35,840 bases of DNA from Kiritimatiellia bacterium. Lineage in GTDB: Bacteria; Verrucomicrobiota; Kiritimatiellia; RFP12; DVOR01. The notes under the pieces are model-generated. The model was not told where the DNA came from. It was given only the letters and a program-made list of their open reading frames with translations, and did not search any database. Position numbers and translations under genes: made by a program. Numbering within the stretch: the stretch's first letter is position 1; every line of letters starts with the position of its first letter. Positions 9,630 to 16,858 of the stretch are shown one piece after another. The DNA lies in contig CAAGNN010000163.1 of the NCBI GenBank assembly GCA_900771325.1, forward strand, positions 1 through 35,840. Reading direction: 5' to 3'.

Positions 9630-10276
9630 CGGCGGCCTCCCTTCGCTGCGGGCATCAATTCCTTCTTGGTCTTGCCCTTGGCAGGCCATTCCACGACCAG
9701 CTGCACGGCGTGGACCTGCGGGTTATTGGTGGGGATGATGCGCATTGAGAAGAGGTTTACCAGCGGATAGGTGTCCTCCAGCGCCTCCACGAACTCCATC
9801 ATCTGGCGATAGCCGCCGGAGCCGGTGCAGGTGATGAGCTGGCGCGCCTGCAACTGCTCGGGCGCGCCCACCTTCGGCACGGGCAACATCCGCTGAGAGT
9901 GCTCGGCAAACTGCGCGATGGCAAAGCCGGTCTTGTCGGTCAGCGGGTCAAGCAAGGCCTTACAGCGCATCGCGTAGGAGTTCAGCAGCGGGGTCAGGTA
10001 GCCCTCGCCCTCCAACGCCTTCAGCTGCCCCTCCAACTCCTGCACCGCCTTCTCGGTCAGCGACTGGCGGCGGACCAACTTCTCCATCGCTTCCTGCTTG
10101 CTCTGGCGCGCCTGGGCCTCGTTGCGCGCCCGGTCGAGCGCTTCCTGCTGGCCGGTCACCAAGAACTGCCAGAGCGCGCCGGCCACGAGGAGTAACCCCA
10201 CCGCCACGGCGAAGGCCCGGCGCTTGGAGTTCCCGAAGAATGCGAGCAGCTGCTCGCCGGTCAAACCCTGACTCAT
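9626..10276 (-). CDS. PilO-like inner-membrane pilus assembly protein
   Basis: The ATG at 10276 overlaps the stop of the preceding gene (ATGA), giving 216 residues. A single membrane helix lies at about 20-42 (AFAVAVGLLLVAGALWQFLV). A coiled-coil segment follows (about 45-90, rich in Gln, Glu and Lys), then a ferredoxin-like domain (about 115-200: GGYRQMMEFVEALEDTYPLVNLFSMRI). The pattern, including Y-x-x-hydrophobic-x-x-F before PLV, fits PilO/GspM proteins. These pair with PilN in the periplasm and link cytoplasmic PilM to PilP and the secretin. Coupling to both neighbours by 4-bp overlaps suggests equimolar synthesis. Confidence 0.78.
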   Translation of the reverse strand: MSQGLTGEQLLAFFGNSKRRAFAVAVGLLLVAGALWQFLVTGQQEALDRARNEAQARQSKQEAMEKLVRRQSLTEKAVQELEGQLKALEGEGYLTPLLNSYAMRCKALLDPLTDKTGFAIAQFAEHSQRMLPVPKVGAPEQLQARQLITCTGSGGYRQMMEFVEALEDTYPLVNLFSMRIIPTNNPQVHAVQLVVEWPAKGKTKKELMPAAKGGRR

Positions 10277-10941
10277 TCGAAGACCCTCCGCTTGAGCGTG
10301 CACTCCACATCGAACCGGAAGAACTCCTGGCCGCTGCCGCCCCGGGCATCCTGCTCCTGGCGGAAGGCGCCCTTGGGCACCGTGGCGGTCTCAATCGTCT
10401 CGCGGAAGGCCGGCGCGCGCAGCACCCCCAACAGCTTATCGAGCGAGGCGGCATCCGGCGTGCGCCCGGAGAGGCGTAGGCGGACCGGCTCCTCGGGCGA
10501 GCTCGGCCCAAAACTCGGCGGCGCCTTCTTGCCCTTTTGGGCGGGCGCGGCGATGACCTGCGGCGGCGGCTCGACGAACTCGAGCGCGGTCAGCTGGATG
10601 GTTGCGGGCATCTGCTCGGCGAGCTTGCGCAGGAAGACGCCGTAGCGGGCGGCACCGTGGCGGTAGAGCTCCACCTGCGCCAGCTGCTGCTTGAGCTCCT
10701 GCTCGCGCCCGGTGGTGTCGGTGGCGCGCTTGAAGGCGGCCTGCAACTGGCTGATGGCATCGTCGGCCGCGCGCGTCTGGCTCTGGGCCATCAGCGTCTG
10801 CGTCCACAGCCAGGCCCACCAGAGCGCCACGCCCGCCACGACCACTGCGGCGAAGACCGGCGCCATCACGTGCAAGCGCACGCGGCTGGAGGAGACGCGC
10901 TCCTCGGTGCGCAAGAGATTGAGGTGGATTGCCTTATTCAT
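10273..10941 (-). CDS. PilN-like inner-membrane pilus assembly protein
   Basis: The ATG at 10941 gives 222 residues (MNKAIHLNLLRTEERV...). The short cytoplasmic N-terminus with an 'INLLR'-type motif is the PilM-binding signature of PilN proteins. One membrane helix lies at about 28-48 (VFAAVVVAGVALWWAWLW), followed by a coiled coil (50-95) and a periplasmic domain containing LAEQMPATIQLTALEF, as in PilN/GspL. The upstream in-frame ATG at 11265 would add 108 Ser/Arg-rich residues that are out-of-frame reading of the PilM-like gene, so it is rejected. The start overlaps that gene's stop by 8 bp. Residues 130-150 form a charged, Pro-rich loop (AQKGKKAPPSFGPSS) not typical of the family. Confidence 0.82.
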   Translation of the reverse strand: MNKAIHLNLLRTEERVSSSRVRLHVMAPVFAAVVVAGVALWWAWLWTQTLMAQSQTRAADDAISQLQAAFKRATDTTGREQELKQQLAQVELYRHGAARYGVFLRKLAEQMPATIQLTALEFVEPPPQVIAAPAQKGKKAPPSFGPSSPEEPVRLRLSGRTPDAASLDKLLGVLRAPAFRETIETATVPKGAFRQEQDARGGSGQEFFRFDVECTLKRRVFE

Positions 10942-11947
10942 CGCTGGCCTCCTCCAAAACGGCGAGGGCACCGCCGATGGCCGGCCAGAGCGCGGCCTCT
11001 TCCTCGGCCGTGGCAGGGGCGGCGGCGCGCGGCTTGGCAAAGCCGGCGAGGGCGGCGGGAGCCGTGAGCGTGAGCGCGCTGCCCGAGCGCTCGGCCACCG
11101 TGAGCCAGAGCGGCGCCAAGTGGGCCGGCACGCCAAAGAGCAACCCGCACGTGGGGGCTCCCTCGAAGCGCTGGGCCACATAGTCCACCGCCAGGCCAAT
11201 CTGCCGGAAGAGCGGCTGAAGCACCGGCTCGAGGAGCGGCAGGGGGTCGACCAGCTGCTCTTCAATCATACTCTGCAGCAGCGCCGGCTCGATGCCCAGC
11301 CCCGAGGCGAGCGCCTGGGTGACGGTCTCGTTGCCGAGGGCCTGCTCGCGCACCAGCACCGGGCGGCTGTTCTGATAGGCCACCAGGAGCGTGCGCTGCG
11401 CTTCCACGATGAGCGCTACGGCCGTGCCGCCGGCGCGCTCGAACTCGGGCACTGCCAGGGGCGCATTCAGGAGCGCGGCCTGCGCCACCTGGATGGAGCA
11501 CGCCGTCGGTTGGTGCCCCTCCGGGAGCAAGCGCGAGAGCCAGAGCACCTGATACTCGGGCAACGCGGCCTCCAGGCAGAGATCCGGCGGCATCGCCAGC
11601 TTCACCGCCTGGCGCTGACCGTTCACGGCCTGCGCCTGGGCATCGGCGGCCGGGGCCTGACGCTGCGTTAGGCGCAGCACGGCATCCGGCGCGGCGGCCA
11701 CGAGGGCCGCGTGGGGCGACTGAAAGGGTGGGGGCAGGGACCAGGTGACGGCCTTGCGGGCGCTTTCCCAATCGCTGGGCAGGGCGCCGGGGAGGTCAAT
11801 CACGGCGGCGGCGAGGAGCTCGCGCTTGCCGCCCTTGGTCTGCAGCCGCACGGCGGCCACCTTCCCTTCGGGCAAGTGCCCGAGGGCGAGGCCGACGACA
11901 TCGGTGGGCGTGCGGCGCTTGAGGAGTGCAGTCTTTGCCTTGGCCAT
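10934..11947 (-). CDS. PilM-like cytoplasmic pilus assembly protein
   Basis: The start at 11947 gives 337 residues (MAKAKTALLKRR...). No membrane helix is visible. The sequence is divergent, but position directly before the PilN-like gene, size (PilM is about 350) and an actin-like pattern fit PilM or the cytoplasmic part of GspL. The pattern includes TDVVGLALGHLPEGKVAAVRL near the N-terminus, GGTAVALIVEAQRTLLVAY mid-protein, and CGLLFGVPAHLAPLWLTVAE later. PilM binds the PilN N-terminus and the assembly ATPase. The classical nucleotide-binding motifs of PilM are not obvious, so the protein may have lost nucleotide binding. The gene starts 5 bp after the LamG gene stops and overlaps pilN by 8 bp. 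Confidence 0.7.
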   Translation of the reverse strand: MAKAKTALLKRRTPTDVVGLALGHLPEGKVAAVRLQTKGGKRELLAAAVIDLPGALPSDWESARKAVTWSLPPPFQSPHAALVAAAPDAVLRLTQRQAPAADAQAQAVNGQRQAVKLAMPPDLCLEAALPEYQVLWLSRLLPEGHQPTACSIQVAQAALLNAPLAVPEFERAGGTAVALIVEAQRTLLVAYQNSRPVLVREQALGNETVTQALASGLGIEPALLQSMIEEQLVDPLPLLEPVLQPLFRQIGLAVDYVAQRFEGAPTCGLLFGVPAHLAPLWLTVAERSGSALTLTAPAALAGFAKPRAAAPATAEEEAALWPAIGGALAVLEEASDE

Positions 11948-11952
11948 CGCGT

Positions 11953-14475
11953 TTACTTCCTTGCCGAGGTGGGCGAGAGGCGCACGCCGAAGACCTTGTA
12001 GGTCTTGCCGCCGTGGACATTGCGGAAGGGGGCCGAGGTGATGAGGCCGTTGCGGTAGGGCGTGCCCGGCGGGATTTCGGCCAAGACGGCCCACTGCGGG
12101 GCGCTGGCATCGGGCTTGCCGAGAATCTGGATGTAGCCATTGGGCGCGGCACCCAGGGTGCCCAGTCCATCGAAGGGCTCGACCATCACGGTAGCCTCGA
12201 CGCGGTTGTTGCCCACGCGCTTGACCTCGGCCACGCCAAAGTTGCAGAGATACTGGGCCGAGACCGCCCCGCCGGCGACCGTCGCTTGCGGCCGCAGGTT
12301 CAGCAGATAGGCCACATTGACCGCCTGGCCGGCATCCATCTCCGGCGTTTCGGAGGTGGAGCCCTCGAGGGTCAGGCGCAGCTCGCCGGCGGCCGGGCGC
12401 CCGCGCAGGGCGGCGGCGGTCACAAAGCTGGTCGCCTCCGGGCTCGGCTTGACGGCGGCTTCGGTGCCATCGGGGTTGAAGAGCTTGACGTTGAGGTTGC
12501 CCATCGCCACAGCATAGGGGACATTGAGCGAGAGGGTGTTGCCCTCCAATACCAGCTCGCACCCTTCGGGAATGTCGGAGCCCAGGAGGAAGTCATCGTC
12601 GGAGAGGGTGTCCGAGCAGACCTGCCAGGTGAGGATGGGGTTCTTGCCGCCCTTCATCCCGGTGGGGTTACCGGTGACCACCAGGCTCGAGCCGTGCTGC
12701 ATCGCCAGGAGCGAGAGGCTTGTCACCTTCCCGGGGCGGATCTCCAACTGCGCGCCATCGAGGAAGACGCAGCTGCCGGTCACCTGCCCGCCGCCCTGCA
12801 AGGTGCCGCCCTTGGCCACAATCAGGTTGCCGGTGCTGCGGATTGTCTCGGCCTTCAGCACCGCCTCGCCCTCCACTTGGAGCGACTGCATTGGCGCAAT
12901 CTTCAGCTCCTGGGCTTGGTGGACGCCATTGGTCAGGCGCACGGGGGCCTGCACGGTGAAGTTCCGGGTAAAGCTTCCGCCGCTCATCTCCACATTGCCG
13001 CCATTGACCAGCAGGTCCAACGGCTTCTCCGGCGAGCCAAGGGTGGCCTCCACCTTCAGCCCGGAGAGGAGCGGCACCACCCACTTCGTCTGCCCGGTGG
13101 GGTCAGCCGTCCGCCCCAAAGTGAGCAAGGGCGCGTTCTGTTGGGTCCAAATCCGCCCGGCCACCGTACCGGTCGCCGCGAGCGTGGTGGGCGCGGTGAG
13201 CTCGATGGCGCTCTCCAAGGTCGCGCCGGGCTCGACGCGCAACGCGCCAAAGCCCTCGCGATTGAGTTCGCCCCCGCCGCTGACCGCCATCTGTGGCGCG
13301 TCGAAGGGCCCTTGGCCGACTACATAGAGCTGCACGCCCGGGGAGAGGACCAGCCGCGCCTCGGGGCCGAGCAGGAGCCCAGAGCTGCGCAACTTCTTCC
13401 CGGCGCCTTGGCGCGTGGCATCATCGACCACTACCACCTCGCCCTCAAAGGCCTGCGCGTTGAGCGTGATCTTGAGGTCGGAGTAGGGGCAGCTAATCTC
13501 GATGCGCCCGCGCCCCTCCACCGTCAACGGCTTGGGGTTGGCCGCCTGGGCCGGTTGGATCCGCAAGGTGCCGCCCTTGAGCGTATGGGTCCACTCAGGG
13601 AGCGGGCCTTGCTTGGGCGCCAAGACGCACGAGCCGTCGGGAGCGGCCACCGGGAGCTCTACGGCGGGCTTTGTCGGCGCCGGTTCGGCCTTCCGCTCAG
13701 CCACAACGGCCTTCGCCGCCGGCTTGGCCACCGGCTTGCTCGCCGGCGGGGTTGCGGAGGTGCCGGACCAGGCGCAGACCTCATCCAGCCGCGCGTAGAG
13801 CCCCGGTTTGACGCCCGAGGCCACGCCGTCACCGTCGCGCCCCGTGCCGAGCACCAATTCAGTCAGCTTGTCATCGGGTCCGTGCTCGGCCGGGACCTTA
13901 AGCCGCTCGACTTCGTTGCCGTCAATAAACAGCACGAAGCTCTCATCCATATAACAAAGGCGAATGTCGTACCACTGATCGAGCTCGAGGCGGTTCTTCT
14001 CGTGCCACCGGGTCATCCCCTGCACCAGGTTCTGGCCGTTGTTGCGAAAGAGGGCCAGGGTGATGGGGCTATTGTTCTTGGGCTCGGCCACCTGCTCGAG
14101 GCGGTAGTTGTGCTTGCCAAAACGAAACCCGAAGACCGGGCGCCAACGCATCCGGCTGCGCGGGCGGAAGCGGAAGGCAATCGTCCACCCTTCCTTTGCC
14201 CGCAACCCATCAATGTTGCTGACCACCCCATAGCGCGTCCCCTGCGCGTTGGAAAAGACCTCTAGTGCGCTCACCCCCAGCTCGTCCATCGAAGGCTTGA
14301 CCGCCTTCCCTTCCTGCGGACCTTGCAGGACGAAGCTCATCTTCGGCTTGCCCGAGTCGGAGACCACCTGCTCCACGGCCCCCGGGTTGAACGAACATCG
14401 CACGGCCACCTCTGCCGGCAGCATTCCTGCCAGCCCCACGGCCAACGCCAAGAAAATCTGTTGGTCAATCTGCAT
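11953..14475 (-). CDS. Large secreted LamG-like / beta-helix protein leading the pil operon
   Basis: The ATG at 14475 follows AAGGAG by about 9 nt and gives 840 residues. A signal peptide (residues 1-22, QIFLALAVGLAGMLPAEVAV) is followed by a concanavalin/LamG-like domain (about 25-225: WTIAFRFRPRSRMRWRPVFG, LDQWYDIRLCYMDESFVLFIDG). An Ala/Pro/Lys linker (about 230-265) comes next. A long parallel beta-helix-like stretch follows (about 275-720) with repeated short Gly-rich turns such as GNLIVAKGGTLQGGGQVTG, as in autotransporter passenger domains. A C-terminal domain (about 720-840) is unrecognised, and I see no autotransporter barrel. It is first in the operon under its own sigma-54 promoter, so it may be a pilus-associated adhesin or a surface protein delivered with the pilus system. 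That role is inference. Confidence 0.72.
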   Translation of the reverse strand: MQIDQQIFLALAVGLAGMLPAEVAVRCSFNPGAVEQVVSDSGKPKMSFVLQGPQEGKAVKPSMDELGVSALEVFSNAQGTRYGVVSNIDGLRAKEGWTIAFRFRPRSRMRWRPVFGFRFGKHNYRLEQVAEPKNNSPITLALFRNNGQNLVQGMTRWHEKNRLELDQWYDIRLCYMDESFVLFIDGNEVERLKVPAEHGPDDKLTELVLGTGRDGDGVASGVKPGLYARLDEVCAWSGTSATPPASKPVAKPAAKAVVAERKAEPAPTKPAVELPVAAPDGSCVLAPKQGPLPEWTHTLKGGTLRIQPAQAANPKPLTVEGRGRIEISCPYSDLKITLNAQAFEGEVVVVDDATRQGAGKKLRSSGLLLGPEARLVLSPGVQLYVVGQGPFDAPQMAVSGGGELNREGFGALRVEPGATLESAIELTAPTTLAATGTVAGRIWTQQNAPLLTLGRTADPTGQTKWVVPLLSGLKVEATLGSPEKPLDLLVNGGNVEMSGGSFTRNFTVQAPVRLTNGVHQAQELKIAPMQSLQVEGEAVLKAETIRSTGNLIVAKGGTLQGGGQVTGSCVFLDGAQLEIRPGKVTSLSLLAMQHGSSLVVTGNPTGMKGGKNPILTWQVCSDTLSDDDFLLGSDIPEGCELVLEGNTLSLNVPYAVAMGNLNVKLFNPDGTEAAVKPSPEATSFVTAAALRGRPAAGELRLTLEGSTSETPEMDAGQAVNVAYLLNLRPQATVAGGAVSAQYLCNFGVAEVKRVGNNRVEATVMVEPFDGLGTLGAAPNGYIQILGKPDASAPQWAVLAEIPPGTPYRNGLITSAPFRNVHGGKTYKVFGVRLSPTSARK

Positions 14476-14500
14476 TGTGAGCGAACTCCTTGGTTGTGTA

Positions 14501-14516
14501 TGCAAGAGATGTGCCA
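14501..14516 (-). promoter_or_regulatory. Sigma-54 (-24/-12) promoter for the LamG-pilMNOPQT operon
   Basis: The minus strand reads TGGCACATCTCTTGCA, a full match to the sigma-54 consensus TGGCAC-N5-TTGCA. There are exactly 10 bases between the invariant GG and GC. Transcription would start near 14490, leaving about 15 nt and an AAGGAG before the ATG at 14475. Confidence 0.85.
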
Positions 14517-14541
14517 ATGGGCCGCTTTGCGGCGCTTGGTT

Positions 14542-14674
14542 AGCGGACAGCCGACAGCGGACAGCTGACAGCGCTGGCGCTCGATGTGCAAAACCCGTCT
14601 GAGCCGTGAGTGCAACACGATAGGCCGGCGGTTTGTCCGTCGCGTTAACGGCTGTCCGCTGTCGGCTGTCCGCT
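14542..14674. repeat. 24-bp perfect inverted repeat in an intergenic region
   Basis: Arms at 14542-14565 and 14651-14674 are exact reverse complements over 24 bp, separated by 85 bp. Each arm is itself built of short gacagc / gccgac units (agcggacagccgacagcg). The repeat fills most of the 204-bp gap upstream of the sigma-54 promoter at 14501. It could be a long-range hairpin ending transcription of the preceding PAS gene, or a site for the activator. Nothing else is seen in the gap. Confidence 0.8.
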
Positions 14675-14679
14675 GTCAG

Positions 14680-15504
14680 CTAAAGGTTAAAAAGGCTATC
14701 CGCGAAGCCGTCGTCGGCGGCGAGGGGGGCGGCTGGGGGCTCGGCGCCGGGCTCTAGGGCATGCTCGACCGCTTCGCTGAGGCCGTCGAGGGGCTCGACG
14801 GGGGACTCTTGCTCGAAGAGGGAGACAATCTCGTCGGCGTGGCTGGCCGTCTTGCGATACTGCTCGGTGGCGTAGTGGCGCTTCTCGTTGAGCTTCTGGA
14901 GGAGGTCTCGGATCTCGATGGCCGCCTCGTAGCACATCTCGGTCATCTCCTTGCGCCCGGCCTCGTCGACCAGATTCAGGCGCATCATCTCCACGCTGCT
15001 CATCAGCACGGTCATCGGCTGACCAATCGCGTGGCAGATGGTCCCAAAGCTCTCCATCATCACGCGCTGACGCTCCCGCTCACGCTCCAGGCGCACATCC
15101 TGCCACATCGCCGCCACATCGCGCAGGGTAATGACCGCCAGCTTGGCGCTCTGCCCTTGCGTGGCGGGCTCATCGGGGGTGGCGTGCACCTCCAGCGTCA
15201 CCTTGGGTTGGGTGAGCTCGGCGGGCTTGGGCGAATGCCACTCCTTCCCCGCGCGCAACGCTTCGACCATCGGCGCAATCCACTCCTGCTTCGGGAACCA
15301 CCGCACCAACGGCGCCCCCACCGGCATTCCCCCCTCCGTCTGCGGAAAGAGTTCGCGCCAGACGCTATTGGCGTGCAGCAACGTTCCCTCCCGCTCGCTT
15401 AGTTTCACCACGCAGACCGCCACCCCCGCGCGCGCCAGCCCCACATCGAGCATCTTGTAATAGGCTTCTGGCGGCTTTGGCCGGTCAAATCCAAAGGACA
15501 TCAT
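14680..15504 (-). CDS. PAS / HisKA-like protein without an ATPase domain
   Basis: The ATG at 15504 overlaps the stop of the previous gene (ATGA) and gives 274 residues. A PAS-like fold covers about 15-130 (MLDVGLARAGVAVCVVKLSEREG, HANSVWRELFP, LEVHATPDEPATQGQSAKLAVITLRDV). A coiled coil and a HisKA-like dimerisation helix follow with FGTICHAIGQPMTVLMSSVEMM, where HAIGQP stands in place of the usual HE(L/I)xxP. The protein then ends with an acidic tail, so no HATPase domain is present. It may be a phosphotransfer or scaffold protein that receives phosphate from the PilS-like kinase, or a degenerate kinase. A longer open frame upstream is rejected because it reads the preceding gene out of frame. 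Confidence 0.72.
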   Translation of the reverse strand: MMSFGFDRPKPPEAYYKMLDVGLARAGVAVCVVKLSEREGTLLHANSVWRELFPQTEGGMPVGAPLVRWFPKQEWIAPMVEALRAGKEWHSPKPAELTQPKVTLEVHATPDEPATQGQSAKLAVITLRDVAAMWQDVRLERERERQRVMMESFGTICHAIGQPMTVLMSSVEMMRLNLVDEAGRKEMTEMCYEAAIEIRDLLQKLNEKRHYATEQYRKTASHADEIVSLFEQESPVEPLDGLSEAVEHALEPGAEPPAAPLAADDGFADSLFNL

Positions 15505-15971
15505 AACCCCGTCTCCTCGTCTTGTTCTGCTGTCTCTTCTTCTTCTTCTTCTGCTGCTGCTTCTGCTTCTGCGGCGGCCTCGCGCGCTTGGAGCGCTTCC
15601 AGCCGCCGGTACAATTCCAAGGCCACCGGCCGCTCCCGGGGCAAGGCCCCTTGGTCGCTCGGTAGCGAACAGGTCACCGGTCGCCCCGGTTCGCCTAGTG
15701 TATAGACCCCGCCATTCGGGCACGGGGGCAGTTGCCCCGCGTTCAGCAACTTCTCTAGTGCGTCATCCCCGAACATCTCCGTCTGCCGCTTGGCCATCGA
15801 GAGCTCCCAGCGCTTCATTACGCACCGCTCCCGCGCCTCCTCCCCCCGCGCCAGGAGAACCCGCTCCCAACTCCAATAGCCCCCCAGCGCCGCCACCGCC
15901 ACAACAAAACAGAGCGGCAGCCGCCATGCCAGCGGCCACGTCTTGCGCGTCTGGGGTTCTCCCTCGGCCAT
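15501..15971 (-). CDS. Membrane-anchored pseudopilin-like protein
   Basis: The 156-residue protein has one N-terminal membrane helix (about 15-35, LAWRLPLCFVVAVAALGGYW) with no prepilin cleavage site. A helical stretch leads into a pilin-type C-terminal motif, LPPCPNGGVYTLGEPGRPV followed by TCS (about 80-105). That motif matches the 'CPxGGxYxxG...CS' disulphide-region tail of prepilins in PVC bacteria. The last 40 residues are Ala/Glu-rich and very acidic. The body therefore looks like a pilin whose leader was replaced by a plain anchor. GGGGGAAG precedes ATG 15971. It lies directly after the major pilin terminator and is coupled to the PAS protein, so some readthrough from the pilin promoter is likely. 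Confidence 0.72.
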   Translation of the reverse strand: MAEGEPQTRKTWPLAWRLPLCFVVAVAALGGYWSWERVLLARGEEARERCVMKRWELSMAKRQTEMFGDDALEKLLNAGQLPPCPNGGVYTLGEPGRPVTCSLPSDQGALPRERPVALELYRRLEALQAREAAAEAEAAAEEEEEETAEQDEETGL

Positions 15972-15990
15972 TCTCTTCCCCCGGGAAACT

Positions 15991-16024
15991 AAAAAGGGCG
16001 ACCCTCACGCGAAGGTCGCCCCTT
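15991..16024 (-). terminator. Rho-independent terminator after the major pilin
   Basis: On the minus strand an 8-bp perfect stem (ggggcgacc-type arm at 16014-16021, ggtcgccc-type arm at 15996-16003) with a 10-nt loop is followed directly by TTTTT (15995-15991). It sits between the pilin stop at 16049 and the next gene's start at 15971. Pilin mRNA would thus be abundant, and downstream genes would be made by partial readthrough. Confidence 0.9.
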
Positions 16025-16048
16025 CCCAAAGGAGTTCAATCGGGAAGA

Positions 16049-16474
16049 TTAGTTGCCGCCCTCACCTTCGGCGGGGGTGTTGGTCGTCTCACCGCTGATA
16101 TCGCCCTCGCTGATGTAGTGCTTGAGGGTGGTATCGCAACCGTGCCCGCAGGTCGGATTCTTGTTGGGAGCACCAATCTCATACTTCGCACCCTTGTTCG
16201 CCGGGCACCTCAAGTCGTCGAACTTCGCCTTAAGGTAGGGTTGGATCTGTTCCTTAGAGAGCGGAGTGTCCTCATCGGCAGTGGTTTCTCCATTGATGAG
16301 GGCCTGTTCCTTAGCGGCTTCAATCTGCTTGAGGTTGGCGATGCAGGCGTTCCGCTGGGAGGTCTGCCTAGAACGGACGAAGTTGGGGACGGCGATGGCG
16401 GCGAGGATGCCGATGATCGCGACCACGATCATAATTTCAACGAGCGTAAAGCCCTGCTTCAACTGCTTCTTCAT
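16049..16474 (-). CDS. pilA: Major type IV pilin (PilA-like prepilin)
   Basis: The ATG at 16474 with AAGG upstream gives 141 residues. The type IVa leader is short and basic (MKKQLKQG|FTLVEIMIVVAIIGILA): cleavage after G8, N-methyl Phe and Glu at mature +5 (E13). The hydrophobic helix runs to about residue 35. The C-terminal part has paired cysteines (about C101, C119, C123) and a KAKFDDLRCPANKGAKY / TCGHGC tail typical of PVC-group pilins. It is the structural subunit of the pilus built by the PilM-Q and PilT products encoded downstream. It has its own sigma-54 promoter, enhancer-like sites and terminator, as expected for the most abundant product. An upstream ATG at 16645 would start before the promoter and is rejected. 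Confidence 0.95.
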   Translation of the reverse strand: MKKQLKQGFTLVEIMIVVAIIGILAAIAVPNFVRSRQTSQRNACIANLKQIEAAKEQALINGETTADEDTPLSKEQIQPYLKAKFDDLRCPANKGAKYEIGAPNKNPTCGHGCDTTLKHYISEGDISGETTNTPAEGEGGN

Positions 16475-16548
16475 TGTGCGAGTACCTTTCTGTACGGTAG
16501 GGTGACTATCGAACTGACTTGGCACACGCCAAGCTGTCTTTCTTTCCT

Positions 16549-16564
16549 TGCAACGCCCGTGCCA
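16549..16564 (-). promoter_or_regulatory. Sigma-54 (-24/-12) promoter of the pilin gene
   Basis: The minus strand reads TGGCACGGGCGTTGCA, matching TGGCAC-N5-TTGCA with the correct 10-base gap between GG and GC. Transcription would start near 16538, about 64 nt upstream of the pilin ATG. A TTGGC-N4-GCCAA inverted repeat (16519-16532) lies in the leader. Confidence 0.9.
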
Positions 16565-16617
16565 AAGTGAGGGGACGAAAAACTTTTTTGCACCCCGCCC
16601 AAAAGCGCCCCGGAGCA

Positions 16618-16676
16618 TTCTCATTCCTGTGAGAAGTCTTCTCAATTTTGCGAAGCAGCCTTTTCAAAAATGAGAA
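16618..16676. promoter_or_regulatory. Enhancer-like TGAGAA/TTCTCA half-sites upstream of the pilin promoter
   Basis: Four exact copies occur in 59 bp: TTCTCA at 16618-16623, TGAGAA at 16630-16635, TTCTCA at 16639-16644 and TGAGAA at 16671-16676. The middle pair forms TGAGAAGTCTTCTCA, and the first pair is also palindromic with a 6-bp spacer. They lie about 80-140 bp upstream of the predicted start, where NtrC-type activators bind. The PilR-like protein of this locus is the obvious candidate. Confidence 0.65.
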
Positions 16677-16677
16677 G

Positions 16678-16858
16678 GCCCGGGTTCGCCTCGAGGTAGG
16701 CCCGGGTTCGAGGTCGACCCGGGCCTAGTTCGCCTTGAGGTCGGGGCGGGTTCATTTTGGACCCCAGGCGCTTTACATTTTTATCCGCCCCGGGTTCGCT
16801 TCGAGGTAGGCCCGGGTTGACCCTCGACCCGGGCCTAGTTCGCCTTGAGGTAGGCCCT
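16678..16858. repeat. GC-rich dispersed repeat block
   Basis: Several copies of the cccgggttcgcctcgaggt / gaggtcgacccgggcc family follow one another here, including two near-identical cgacccgggcctagttcgc segments about 110 bp apart. The block is non-coding and related to the arrays at 1-156 and 35.42-35.65 kb. Confidence 0.85.

Noticed and set aside
11926..14265. 779-codon plus-strand frame opposite the LamG gene
   Set aside because: It is a shadow of the minus-strand gene. The LamG gene has a promoter, ribosome binding site and signal peptide; this frame has none.
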